From contig DPRM01000135.1 in NCBI GenBank assembly GCA_003537645.1, forward strand, positions 57,348 through 121,347: 64,000 nt of DNA, in the 5' to 3' direction. The position numbers and the translations under genes are program-made. Each line of letters starts with the position of its first letter. Position 1 is the first letter of the stretch. The notes under the pieces are model-generated. The model searched no databases. It was not told the origin of the DNA and worked only from the letters and a program-made list of their open reading frames with translations. The DNA is from Prolixibacteraceae bacterium. GTDB taxonomy: Bacteria; Bacteroidota; Bacteroidia; Bacteroidales; Prolixibacteraceae. This document shows, one piece after another, positions 29,341 to 38,191 of the stretch.

Positions 29341-32300
29341 ATGATTCGCAAACTTTTATTTATTGTTGTATTAGTATTTTTTGCAGGTTCCGGTGCAATT
29401 GCCCAAATTAATTTTGGCCCGGGTTCTTCGTTCAAATATATGAAAGGCAAAGATGCGTCAAACCTGCCTGCAAACTGGATGTCAACAGATTACGCCACAA
29501 CCGGATGGCTAACAGGCAATTTACCCGTGAGGTACGGCGATGGCAGTGGCGGAACTTTGCTTGGCGACATGCAAAATAACTATTCAACGGTTTTCCTGAA
29601 ATCGACCTTCAACGCTCAAAACATTTCGCTTTTGAAGGATGTGTTTTTTTCTGTCAATTTTGATGATGGATTCGTGGTTTGGATTAACGGAGAAGAAGTT
29701 TTCAGCATGAATGACCCCGAAGACAGAACTTACAACAGTTTTGCAAGCGACCAGCACGAATCGGGAACATTCGAAAGTTACTCACTTCCGGCGCACGACA
29801 TTGAACTGCGTGAAGGAGAAAATACCATTGCCATTCAGGCTTTTAACGTTAACAACGAAAGCTCTGATTTTTATCTCGATTTCCGGATCAATGCCGAAGT
29901 TTCCCTTCCGCAGACATCCGATTCGCTGAAAGTTGCTTTCAGCCATCCAAATGGATTTTACACCAATGCCTTCAATTTACGACTTGATGTACCCGATCAG
30001 ACTTACACAATATTTTACACCATCGACGGCAGCAATCCGCAGACTTCGGCAACGGTGATGAATGGTGGAAAATCAAAAACAATCACTGTTGATCCGGCGA
30101 TTACTGTAGGTAGAGCAAAAACCCCCTGTTTTATCGTCCGGGCTTCGCTGAAAAAAGATGGATTGGCCACCTCATTCCCGCTTACTCAAACCTATATTTT
30201 TCTTGATCATGTAATTAACCAGCGTCACCCCGGAGCCAGCTGGCCAACCGGCCCTATTAAAAATCAGGCGATTGATCTGGAAATGGATCCTGATATTACC
30301 GAAAGTTCAAAATACAGTGGTTTAATGAAAGGCTCTCTGACTGATATTCCTACGATTTCAGTAGTAACCGAAATGAAAGATTTGTTTGACGCCGGAACCG
30401 GAATTTATGTCAATGCCAAGTCACACGGAGATAGCTGGGAAAGGTTTTGCTCTGTCGAATTAATTAATCCCTCTGGCACTGTAGGTTTCAACATCAATGC
30501 TGGACTTCGGATCAGAGGTGGTTACAGCAGGAACAGCCAATTTCCGAAACACGCATTTCGTCTGTTTTTCAGGAATGAATATGGTGCGCCAAAACTTAAC
30601 TTCCCGTTGTTCGAGAAGGAAGGAGTAAGTGAATTCGATAAAATTGATTTGCGCTGCGAACAAAACTATTCGTGGGCACATCCGGGCGATAACAAAAACC
30701 GGAATACCGGAGTTCGCGAAGTTTTCTCGCGCGATACGCAGCGCGACATGGGGCAGCCTTACACCCGCAGCCGTTATTATCATTTATACCTGAACGGAAT
30801 GTACTGGGGATTGTACCAAACACAGGAACGCTCTGAAGCCAGGTATGCCGCCGACTATTTGGGAGGCAGTAAAGAAGATTATGATGTAGTTAAAGTTAGT
30901 ACCGAAATTGGTGGTATTGAGGCAACCGACGGAAACATGGATTCGTGGCTAAAAATCTATAACATGTGCAACAAAGGATTTGCCAGCAATGCTGATTACT
31001 TCACCCTTGAAGGAAAAGACCAGTATGGAAATCCGAAAAAAGGCGGTGAAATAATGGTTGACATCGACAACCTGATAGATTACATGCAGATAATCTTCTA
31101 TACCGGCAATTTTGATTCACCGGTTTCAGCTTTCATGCAAAATGCAGGTCCAAATAACTTTTATACCATCGACAGGCGCGACGACAAATCGAGCGGATTC
31201 ATATTTTTTGCCCACGATGCAGAACACAGCATGATGATAGGACCGGAAGGCCCTGGAATTGGTATTCAGGAAAACCGCGTAACAATACCCAACATGTGGG
31301 TGGGCAACTTTAGCAAGTTTCATCCGCAGTGGCTGCATTTCAAACTAACATCCAACAAAGAATACAGGCAGCGCTTTGCTGACAGAGCATATAAGAATTT
31401 CTTTAACCGTGGGGTTTTTACTCATGATGCTTTGCGTGAAAGGTTTCAGAAAAGGGCAGCAGTTATAACAAAAGCAATTGTTGCCGAATCGGCCAGGTGG
31501 GGAGATACTTTTGCATCGACACCCTACACTTACGAAAACTGGGATGCGGAAATCAATGATATTTACAACCGATTTTTTCCTTATCGCACCAATATTGTGC
31601 TTGAACAAATGAAATCGGCCGGTTTAATTATGACTTTTAATCCGCCGGTATTTTCGAAAAACAATGTAAAACTCGATCGCGATATTTATCCGGTTTCGGG
31701 CAATTACGAGATAGCTGTTACCAACGCTACCGGACAAATATATTACACAACCGACGGAACTGATCCGCGTCTGGTTGGAGACCAGGTAAACAGCACTGCC
31801 AAAGAAATCGCAATTGGCGGGACAATCGGGCTGAAGGGTACTGTAATCCTGAAGGCGAGAATCAAAAACGGTGAGCGCTGGAGTGCTCTGGCTTCAGTAA
31901 AATTTACTGAACTTGACGAAGATTACTCGAATCTAAAAGTTACTGAATTACACTATCACCCAACCGATTCGCTGGTTGGTACAGAAATTATTTCGGGCCA
32001 GTCGTTTGAATTTATCGAACTGAAAAATACTGGTGACAAAGCAATCAAGCTTTCAGGGCTTAAATTTACTTCAGGAATTGAATATGAATTTAAGGAAACA
32101 GATGTTCTGGCGCCAAAACAGTTCTACGTGATTGCTTCAAAACCTAAATGGTTTTACGAACGACACTTTATGGTACCCACCGGCAACTTTGCCAAAAATT
32201 TTGCCAATTCGGGCGAACAGGTCACAGTTTCAACAGCAGCCGGAAGCCCGGTTATCGACTTTATCTATTCAGATGCGAATCCGTGGCCGGCAGCAGCAGA

Positions 32301-32691
32301 TGGAGATGGTTTTTCACTTTCTACACTAATCCGGAATCCGGATGGTAATCCGGCAGATCCGGCATACTGGACGATTTCTTCGGTATTCGACGGAACTCCG
32401 TTTGCCGACGACCCCGGGATTGTTGATTCAGCTAATGATTTGATGGCGACGAGCGATGCAGTAAGTGTCTATCCAAACCCAACCAAAGGGTTGTTATTCG
32501 TGAAGCCTGACAATGCTAATTCCAGTGTCAGGGTTGAAATTTATTCGTTATCGGGCTCGCTTGTTTTTCAATCGGGAATAGTCGGGAATAGTGTTATCAA
32601 TCTTGGCAGCTTAAATATTCACCCCGGAATTTACCTCGTAAATACGAAATGTAACACGGCGAAAACTGTTCACAAAGTGGTTTATTACTAA
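29341..32691 (+). CDS. Secreted CotH-kinase / lamin-tail domain protein with T9SS sorting signal
   Basis: The 1,116-residue protein begins with a signal peptide (MIRKLLFIVVLVFFAG, cleavage near AIAQ). In order: a galactose-binding-like beta domain (about 20-200), a chitobiase/hexosaminidase-C-type beta domain (IFYTIDGSNPQ), a CotH domain (about 335-660, with GLRIRGGYSRNSQFPKHAF, GLYQTQERSEARY and FFAHDAEHS), a second chitobiase-type domain (IYYTTDGTDPR), a lamin-tail domain (about 855-1000, VTELHYHPTD and FEFIELKNTGD) and a C-terminal T9SS type A sorting domain (VYPNPTKG ... GIYLVN). CotH proteins in spore-formers are atypical protein kinases; here the protein should be exported to the cell surface. 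Its stop overlaps that of cdaA by CTAA (convergent). Confidence 0.92.
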   Translation: MIRKLLFIVVLVFFAGSGAIAQINFGPGSSFKYMKGKDASNLPANWMSTDYATTGWLTGNLPVRYGDGSGGTLLGDMQNNYSTVFLKSTFNAQNISLLKDVFFSVNFDDGFVVWINGEEVFSMNDPEDRTYNSFASDQHESGTFESYSLPAHDIELREGENTIAIQAFNVNNESSDFYLDFRINAEVSLPQTSDSLKVAFSHPNGFYTNAFNLRLDVPDQTYTIFYTIDGSNPQTSATVMNGGKSKTITVDPAITVGRAKTPCFIVRASLKKDGLATSFPLTQTYIFLDHVINQRHPGASWPTGPIKNQAIDLEMDPDITESSKYSGLMKGSLTDIPTISVVTEMKDLFDAGTGIYVNAKSHGDSWERFCSVELINPSGTVGFNINAGLRIRGGYSRNSQFPKHAFRLFFRNEYGAPKLNFPLFEKEGVSEFDKIDLRCEQNYSWAHPGDNKNRNTGVREVFSRDTQRDMGQPYTRSRYYHLYLNGMYWGLYQTQERSEARYAADYLGGSKEDYDVVKVSTEIGGIEATDGNMDSWLKIYNMCNKGFASNADYFTLEGKDQYGNPKKGGEIMVDIDNLIDYMQIIFYTGNFDSPVSAFMQNAGPNNFYTIDRRDDKSSGFIFFAHDAEHSMMIGPEGPGIGIQENRVTIPNMWVGNFSKFHPQWLHFKLTSNKEYRQRFADRAYKNFFNRGVFTHDALRERFQKRAAVITKAIVAESARWGDTFASTPYTYENWDAEINDIYNRFFPYRTNIVLEQMKSAGLIMTFNPPVFSKNNVKLDRDIYPVSGNYEIAVTNATGQIYYTTDGTDPRLVGDQVNSTAKEIAIGGTIGLKGTVILKARIKNGERWSALASVKFTELDEDYSNLKVTELHYHPTDSLVGTEIISGQSFEFIELKNTGDKAIKLSGLKFTSGIEYEFKETDVLAPKQFYVIASKPKWFYERHFMVPTGNFAKNFANSGEQVTVSTAAGSPVIDFIYSDANPWPAAADGDGFSLSTLIRNPDGNPADPAYWTISSVFDGTPFADDPGIVDSANDLMATSDAVSVYPNPTKGLLFVKPDNANSSVRVEIYSLSGSLVFQSGIVGNSVINLGSLNIHPGIYLVNTKCNTAKTVHKVVYY

Positions 32692-33476
32692 GCTTCCACA
32701 GCCATCACCCGTTCAAGTAAAGTGGCGAGTTGTACCAGCGAAATCTTATGCAGCAATTCACCATTTATTGCAAGCGATATGGTTCCTTTTTCTTCGGAAA
32801 CCACAATAGCCAGCGCATCGGTAACTTCGGAAACGCCCAGTGCGGCTCGGTGTCGCAGTCCCAGATTTGGATCGAGTTCGGTGCTTTCGGTTATTGGGAG
32901 AATGCAGCGGGCAGCAGCAATTCTGTTACCTACAATTACCACAGCCCCATCGTGCAAAGGCGTATTTTTAAAGAAAATAGTTTCAAGCAAAGCAGCCGAA
33001 ATGCGTGAATTAATTTTTTCGCCCGACCGGAGAATATCTTTCAGTTCGTTTTTATGAGCAACAACAATCAATGCCCCAATTTTTGAACGGGCCATATCGT
33101 CGCAAGCTCTGATTATTTCCTTGATCTGCTGATCGGTTGCTAATTTGGGTTTCTCAATATTGAAGATTTTTTCGAGCCCGAAACTTCGGCTAAGCTGATA
33201 GTTGGTACCAATCAAAAGTAAGAATCGCCTTATTTCCTGCTGAAAAACCACAATTAAAGCCAAAACTCCGACACCAATAAACTGGCCCATTAGTGTACCC
33301 AGCAATTCCATGTTCATGGCTTTTACCAACAACCAACATACATAAACCAAAAATAAGCCGATGAAAATACTGAAAGCCACCGTTCCCTTAATAATCCTGT
33401 ACATTTGGTACAAAAGAACAGCAACCAACAGAATGTCAACAACATCCAAAACACGTATCGTAATAAATAATGTCAT
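32688..33476 (-). CDS. cdaA: Diadenylate cyclase CdaA (c-di-AMP synthase)
   Basis: The 262-residue protein has three N-terminal membrane helices (about residues 8-80) and a DAC (DisA_N) domain with the two catalytic motifs: DGAVVIVGN and RHRAALG. It joins two ATP to c-di-AMP at the inner membrane; in Bacteroidota and Firmicutes c-di-AMP governs potassium and osmotic balance, which makes the TrkH locus 16 kb away a plausible target of the same physiology. Length and layout match the family. It lies 64 bp behind folP, a pairing common in Bacteroidales. Confidence 0.95.
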   Translation of the reverse strand: MTLFITIRVLDVVDILLVAVLLYQMYRIIKGTVAFSIFIGLFLVYVCWLLVKAMNMELLGTLMGQFIGVGVLALIVVFQQEIRRFLLLIGTNYQLSRSFGLEKIFNIEKPKLATDQQIKEIIRACDDMARSKIGALIVVAHKNELKDILRSGEKINSRISAALLETIFFKNTPLHDGAVVIVGNRIAAARCILPITESTELDPNLGLRHRAALGVSEVTDALAIVVSEEKGTISLAINGELLHKISLVQLATLLERVMAVEA

Positions 33477-33540
33477 ATTCAGAATAAAAGTCTTATTTGC
33501 TGACCAATGCTTTTTTTGAATTGTTATGAGAAAAAAATCG

Positions 33541-34419
33541 CTACACCGATGTTGACCGAACCATTTCCATGATACGAACAGCCTCTACAGCCTCGCGGAC
33601 ATCGTGAACCCGCAATAAATCGGCGCCACCCATTAATGCAAGTGTATTTACAACAGAAGTTCCGTTAAGTGCATCTTCAGGTTTTTGCCCGAGTAATTTA
33701 TGAATCATTGATTTACGCGAAACACCAACCATTACGGGCAATTGAAACACTTTGAACGAATCGAGTCTGTTTAATAGCTCATAATTGTGCTCCAGCGTTT
33801 TACCGAAACCGAAACCAGGATCGATAATCACATCTTTTACACCAGCTTTGTTGAGTTTTTTAACCCTGTCGGTAAAAAACATTGAAATATCCCTGATAAT
33901 ATCTTCGTACTCCGGATTATCCTGCATTTTAATCGGAGTTCCCTGCATGTGCATCAAAACATAAGGCACACCCAATTTGCCAATGGTCTCGAACATGTGA
34001 ACATCGAAATTACCACCCGACACATCGTTCACAATGCAGGGACCGCAATCTTCAATCACTTTCATTGCCACCCACGAGCGATACGTATCAATAGAAATAA
34101 CTGCTTCGGGAAAAGCTTTCCGTACAGCCTTTACCGCCGGTATAATCCGATCAATCTCATCTTTGGTCGAAACACCATCAGAACCGGGCTGTGTTGAAAC
34201 CGCTCCAATGTCGATGATCGTTCCACCCTGTTCTAAAATTTCTTCCGCCCGCTTAACGACTTTCTTCTCAGTTTTGTACTTTCCCCCATCAAAAAACGAA
34301 TCGGGAGTTACATTCAGGATACCCATTACAACCGGTTTCGAAAAATCAATTAAACGTCCGTTTAGGTTAATAGAACTCTTGCGTTTCAGAAATTTAGCTG
34401 AAGTTGATGTGATTAACAT
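33541..34419 (-). CDS. folP: Dihydropteroate synthase
   Basis: The 292-residue TIM-barrel enzyme condenses p-aminobenzoate with dihydropterin pyrophosphate in folate synthesis. Signature motifs are complete: GILNVTPDSFFDGGKY, IIDIGAVSTQPG, IDTYRS, IVNDVSGG, DPGFGFGKT, VGVSRKS and LRVHDVREA. The ATG at 34419 is chosen because a TTG at 34458 would overlap the -7 promoter match at 34456-34463. It is followed by cdaA on the same strand and is divergent from the DUF1599 gene. Confidence 0.96.
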   Translation of the reverse strand: MLITSTSAKFLKRKSSINLNGRLIDFSKPVVMGILNVTPDSFFDGGKYKTEKKVVKRAEEILEQGGTIIDIGAVSTQPGSDGVSTKDEIDRIIPAVKAVRKAFPEAVISIDTYRSWVAMKVIEDCGPCIVNDVSGGNFDVHMFETIGKLGVPYVLMHMQGTPIKMQDNPEYEDIIRDISMFFTDRVKKLNKAGVKDVIIDPGFGFGKTLEHNYELLNRLDSFKVFQLPVMVGVSRKSMIHKLLGQKPEDALNGTSVVNTLALMGGADLLRVHDVREAVEAVRIMEMVRSTSV

Positions 34420-34455
34420 AGCAATAATTTTTGGACTCAAAACAAATTTGATAGA

Positions 34456-34463
34456 CAAAAGTA
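34456..34463 (-). promoter_or_regulatory. -7 promoter element of folP
   Basis: TACTTTTG on the minus strand is a full match to TANNTTTG, 36 bp upstream of the folP ATG. The divergent gene has TACTTTTA at 34498-34505, so the 110-bp gap holds back-to-back promoters. Confidence 0.5.
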
Positions 34464-34528
34464 AAATAAAAAGAGATCAAAATACACTTTAATTTAATAC
34501 TTTTATGCCTCGAAAAATTAAGATAATT

Positions 34529-35065
34529 ATGGATAAAACTGCCCGGCAATACGATCATGCAATAAGTGTTTGTCTCGATATTTTCACAAAAAAGATGAAA
34601 GATTACGGTATCGCGTGGCGCATTTTGCGACCAAGTTCGATGACCGACCAGATTTACATCAAAGCACAGCGAATCAGGAGTATCGAGCAAAAAGGAATCA
34701 GCAAAATTGACGAAGGCGTACGTTCAGAGTACATCGGCATTGTCAATTATTGCATCATGGCTTTGATTCAGCTTGAAAAAGGAACTTCGGAAAACGACGA
34801 TCTGACTCCGGAGGAGACACTGGAACTTTACAACCGGTATTTCAATCAGGCCAAAGAACTGATGATGGACAAAAATCACGATTACGACGAAGCCTGGCGC
34901 AATATGCGGATGAGTTCCTACACCGATCTGATTCTGATGAAATTGAAGCGCACCAAACAAATTGAAGACAATCTTGGCATGACAATCATTTCAGAAGGAA
35001 TAGAAGCGAATTATCTCGACATGATCAATTACGCCGTTTTTGCGTTAATTAAGATAGAATTTTAA
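34529..35065 (+). CDS. DUF1599 family protein (nucleotide-modification-associated domain)
   Basis: The 178-residue protein is a tandem duplication of one unit: KKMKDYGIAWRILRPSSMTDQI in the first half answers KNHDYDEAWRNMRMSSYTDLI in the second, each followed by an RT/RIRSIEQ-type helix. This is the DUF1599 layout, common in Bacteroidota; the biochemical role is not established. The ATG at 34529 is preferred over 34505, which would lie inside the -7-like box at 34498-34505. It begins an operon with the DoxX-like and porQ genes and is divergent from folP, a layout conserved in Bacteroidales. Confidence 0.85.
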   Translation: MDKTARQYDHAISVCLDIFTKKMKDYGIAWRILRPSSMTDQIYIKAQRIRSIEQKGISKIDEGVRSEYIGIVNYCIMALIQLEKGTSENDDLTPEETLELYNRYFNQAKELMMDKNHDYDEAWRNMRMSSYTDLILMKLKRTKQIEDNLGMTIISEGIEANYLDMINYAVFALIKIEF

Positions 35066-35075
35066 AACTACTATC

Positions 35076-36197
35076 ATGTTTAAGCACATTGCACGCATCC
35101 TGCTCGGGTTAACTTTTATTTTTTCCGGATTTGTAAAAGGGATCGATCCGTGGGGTTCGGCCTATAAATTCACTGATTATTTTACCGCTTTTCAAATGCC
35201 CTGGCTTACCGACCTGGCGTTTGCGCTGGGTGTTTTGCTTGCTGCTGCCGAATTTTTTCTTGGTATTGCATTTATTTTCAATTTCTTTATCAGGCAAACA
35301 AGCTGGTTGATGCTGGCATTTATGGTGTTTTTCACCGGCCTTACACTTGTAATTGCCCTCACCAATCCGGTTTCCGACTGCGGTTGTTTTGGCGACGCAC
35401 TGGTTATTACCAACTGGCAAACTTTCTATAAAAACATCGTCTTGCTGTCACTGGCCATTTATATTTTTATTCAGCGTAAAAATTTCAAAAGCAAAAACGG
35501 ACCGATACTCTCAATCGCGTTCACCGCTATGACGATGGTTTTCTATTTTTACCTGGTCGATTATTCATACAAACATCTTCCCATCATTGATTTCAGCCCG
35601 TACAAAGTAGGGGTCAACATTCCTGAAGCCATGAAAATGCCCGAAGGTGCAGCCAGCGATGTGTATGAAAACGACCTTGTTTACAAAAACATTAAAACAG
35701 GCGAGGAAAAGAAATTCACCGAAGCCAATTATCCGTGGCAGGATACGCTCAACTGGAAATTTGTAAAAATGGAATCGGTTCTTGTTGAGAAAGGCTACAC
35801 GCCGCCAATTCACGATTTCAGGATTGAATCTCCGGAAGGCGATGACATCAAAGACTTTTTCCTTTACGATACGAAAGGCGTCTTCATTGTTGTGGCCTAT
35901 AATCTTCAGAAAACCAACAAGGAAGCAATGAAAAACATTGCAACATTTGCAACTGAAGCGACGAAAAAGGGATACAGTTTTATTGGATTAACAGCCACAT
36001 CGCCCGACAGTTTTGAAGTGTTTAAAAGCGAAACCGGCATACAATTCGATTTTTTTAATACCGACGAAATTACCCTGAAAACAATGGTTCGGTCGAATCC
36101 GGGATTGCTTCTCCTGAAAAATGGAACCATCACCGGGAAGTATCATTTCAACGATATTCCAAAACCGGAAGAACTGGAAAATCAAATTCAGGAATAG
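35076..36197 (+). CDS. DoxX/MauE-like membrane protein with thioredoxin-like C-terminus (BT_3928 family)
   Basis: The 373-residue protein has a four-helix DoxX/MauE-like membrane part (residues about 5-135) with a conserved DCGCFGD motif (C102, C104), a further helix near 145-165, and a C-terminal soluble half that resembles a thioredoxin fold without an obvious CxxC (FIVVAYNLQKTNKEAM, FIGLTATSPDSFEVF, NPGLLLLKNGTI). Family members pair a quinone- or thiol-linked membrane domain with periplasmic or cytoplasmic redox parts; the reaction is not known. It starts 10 bp behind the DUF1599 gene. Confidence 0.85.
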   Translation: MFKHIARILLGLTFIFSGFVKGIDPWGSAYKFTDYFTAFQMPWLTDLAFALGVLLAAAEFFLGIAFIFNFFIRQTSWLMLAFMVFFTGLTLVIALTNPVSDCGCFGDALVITNWQTFYKNIVLLSLAIYIFIQRKNFKSKNGPILSIAFTAMTMVFYFYLVDYSYKHLPIIDFSPYKVGVNIPEAMKMPEGAASDVYENDLVYKNIKTGEEKKFTEANYPWQDTLNWKFVKMESVLVEKGYTPPIHDFRIESPEGDDIKDFFLYDTKGVFIVVAYNLQKTNKEAMKNIATFATEATKKGYSFIGLTATSPDSFEVFKSETGIQFDFFNTDEITLKTMVRSNPGLLLLKNGTITGKYHFNDIPKPEELENQIQE

Positions 36198-36252
36198 AAA
36201 TACTAAAAACATGATTTTACCGTTCGGTTACAAAGCCGAATCCAAAAGAAAT

Positions 36253-37311
36253 ATGCGTAAACTAATTATCCTGATTGCCGTTCTTGCATTTGTTTTCCCA
36301 AAGGCTTTTGGCCAGATTGGAGGAGAAAACACCTACGAATTCCTTAATCTCACCAACTCGGCACGAATGGCCGCTTTGGGCGGAAACCAAATCGCAATTA
36401 ACGACTCGACCGATTTGAATGTTTCGTACAACAATCCATCGCTGCTCCGACCCGACATGAAAAATATGCTGATTGTTAATTATGTCGATTATTTTGCAGG
36501 AGTCAATTACGGTTACGCGGCTTATTCATTCAGCACTCCCCTACCCGGCAATTTTGCGATTGGAATGCATTATATCAACTACGGAAAATTTATCGAAGCA
36601 CTTGAAAACGGTGAAAAAACCGGTGCAAATTTTACCGCTGCCGAATATGCTTTGAACCTCATCTGGTCGCACCAATATAAACGGCTCATGTATGGTATTA
36701 ACCTGAAACCGATACTCAGTTCTTATGAAACATACCAATCTGTTGGCATTGCAGCCGATTTGGGCGTAAGCCTTTTCAGTAAAAATAAACACACCGTTAC
36801 TTCGCTGGTTGCCCGAAACATCGGGACACAAATTACCACTTACTACGACGGCGCCGAAAGAGAATCCATCCCATTTGATCTGCAATTAGGGATTTCGCAA
36901 AAACTGCAACATGCGCCAATAAGGCTTGCAGCCACCATGCAACACCTTCAGAAATGGGATTTGTCTCAACCCAAAGAAGTTAAAACCGGAACATCGGTTG
37001 TAATTACTGAAGACAGTTTTGGCAATAAATTGATGCGCCATCTGGCACTTGGAGTTGAGTTGCTGCCATCGCCCAACTTCACCATTCGGGCGGGTTATAA
37101 TCATCAGATCAGACAAGAATTGCGACTCGAAGAAAAAATGTCAACAGTTGGCTTCTCCTGGGGATTCGGATTCCGCATCTCGCGATTCCACATCAATTAC
37201 GGATCGGCACGCTATCATTTGGCCGGATCGAGCAGCCTGATTTCAATCGCCCTCAACCTGAACGAAGATTTCAAACGGAATGTGGTGAGAGAAGAAGAGG
37301 TGGTGGAATAA
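36253..37311 (+). CDS. porQ: Type IX secretion system protein PorQ
   Basis: The 352-residue protein starts with a signal peptide (MRKLIILIAVLAFVF, cleavage near AFGQ), which fixes the start at 36253 rather than at upstream in-frame ATGs. The mature part is an outer-membrane beta-barrel of the PorV/PorQ type: TYEFLNLTNSARMAALGG, NDSTDLNVSYNNPSLL, AAYSFSTPLPGNFAIGMHYI. In the family, PorQ works with PorU, PorV and PorZ in the attachment complex that anchors T9SS cargo. Cargo proteins are encoded nearby at 29341 and 38192. The last 70 bases are repeated at 37856-37925 beyond a toxin-antitoxin remnant. Confidence 0.92.
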   Translation: MRKLIILIAVLAFVFPKAFGQIGGENTYEFLNLTNSARMAALGGNQIAINDSTDLNVSYNNPSLLRPDMKNMLIVNYVDYFAGVNYGYAAYSFSTPLPGNFAIGMHYINYGKFIEALENGEKTGANFTAAEYALNLIWSHQYKRLMYGINLKPILSSYETYQSVGIAADLGVSLFSKNKHTVTSLVARNIGTQITTYYDGAERESIPFDLQLGISQKLQHAPIRLAATMQHLQKWDLSQPKEVKTGTSVVITEDSFGNKLMRHLALGVELLPSPNFTIRAGYNHQIRQELRLEEKMSTVGFSWGFGFRISRFHINYGSARYHLAGSSSLISIALNLNEDFKRNVVREEEVVE

Positions 37312-37333
37312 TTAAATTCCTAAACCATAGATT

Positions 37334-37450
37334 TCATGGAGTCGTGCCCTTCATTATAATTTTCAATAACTCTTTAGGGTCTTGCCGGTTGTCCCAAAAG
37401 GCAGTAATAATTAACCTATCCGATATTTCAAAACCACCCGTCTTTGCCTG
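37334..37450 (-). pseudogene. Truncated RelE/ParE-family toxin (C-terminal remnant)
   Basis: Only about 36 codons of a toxin remain: FEISDRLIITAFWDNRQDPKELLKII is the typical last strand and C-terminal WDxRQDPKxL motif of Bacteroidota RelE/ParE mRNA-interferase or gyrase toxins, followed by a stop at 37334. The first 60 or so residues that should follow the antitoxin gene are gone, and the frame is closed upstream of the remnant. It ends 22 bp from the porQ stop, on the opposite strand. The module is thus an antitoxin with a dead toxin. Confidence 0.72.
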
Positions 37451-37469
37451 GCTGCTGTTTCGGTCCAAA

Positions 37470-37712
37470 CTACTGTTCGGTGAGCCATTGTAGGTCGTCA
37501 TTATCAAGTTGGTATTGTGCAATTAACTTTTCGCTTTTGATATCCTGATCGCTTAGGCTAAGCATTAAAATCTGTTCTTCAGTTAAATTTACTGTATCCT
37601 GACTCACAGAGCTAGAATTAACCAACTGAAAAAGCGCTGATAGATAATCTTTATTATTGATTGTCAACAATTTGTCGATGATATTATTTCTTAAGATATC
37701 AGTTGTGCTCAT
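37470..37712 (-). CDS. Antitoxin-like small protein of a broken toxin-antitoxin pair
   Basis: The 80-residue acidic protein resembles Bacteroidota antitoxins of RelE/ParE modules: an N-terminal helix (ILRNNIIDKLLTINNKDYLSALFQLVN), a linker, then NLTEEQILML and an acidic C-terminal tail that would wrap the toxin. It is intact from ATG to TAG and is followed by the C-terminal remnant of the toxin. It may be a retained anti-addiction gene or simply decaying. The pair lies between porQ and a second copy of the porQ 3' end, so it was inserted there. Confidence 0.7.
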   Translation of the reverse strand: MSTTDILRNNIIDKLLTINNKDYLSALFQLVNSSSVSQDTVNLTEEQILMLSLSDQDIKSEKLIAQYQLDNDDLQWLTEQ

Positions 37713-37855
37713 AAACCAAAAGTTTTATCAAATATGAATAATCAAGATTTTCCTTTTAATTGCTTCATCTTCTTTCGAAACAATTCTACTAAATAATTCA
37801 GATCGTTCCACAAAACAAATATATTCAAAAAACTTATGCATTTGCCTGAACCCTG

Positions 37856-37925
37856 GATTTCAATCGCCCTCAACCTGAACGAAGATTTCAAACGAAATGT
37901 GGTGAGAGAAGAAGTGGTGGCGGAT
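37856..37925 (+). repeat. Duplicate of the porQ 3' end (direct repeat of 37239-37311)
   Basis: This stretch repeats the last 23 codons of porQ almost base for base, including ISIALNLNEDFKRNVVREE, with one substitution and a three-base deletion, and ends in its own in-frame TAG. It has no start codon and is not a gene. The 617-bp offset encloses the toxin-antitoxin remnant, so the two copies look like the ends of an insertion that regenerated the porQ 3' end. Confidence 0.9.
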
Positions 37926-38191
37926 TAGGAATTAACGATAATTAAAAGCTTTCCATCAATAAAAGTCGGAAATATGGAGGTAGTTTTTGGGTTGTAACCT
38001 AAAAATAAGGTCATATTAAAGATGTTATTAGGATAATACCCATAGATTGAAGCTATTTCCTACAAAAAGCTCCCTCATTTTTTTGTTTCAAAATAATCTC
38101 ACTGTAATTTATCAAAAAAATAAAGATTATTATTAAATTTAAAATCTATTTAGAACAAACTTTAAAGTGCTTTCTATTGAAAAATGTCAAC
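37926..38191. other. Intergenic region before the large T9SS-secreted protein
   Basis: About 265 bp, AT-rich, with no coding sequence. With 37713-37855 on the other side of the porQ-tail repeat it makes a gene-free stretch of nearly 480 bp. It should contain the promoter of the following gene; no full TANNTTTG match at a sensible distance was found. Confidence 0.4.

Noticed and set aside
34034..34492. 152-codon + strand frame over folP
   Set aside because: Shadow of folP and of the divergent promoter region; no start signal.
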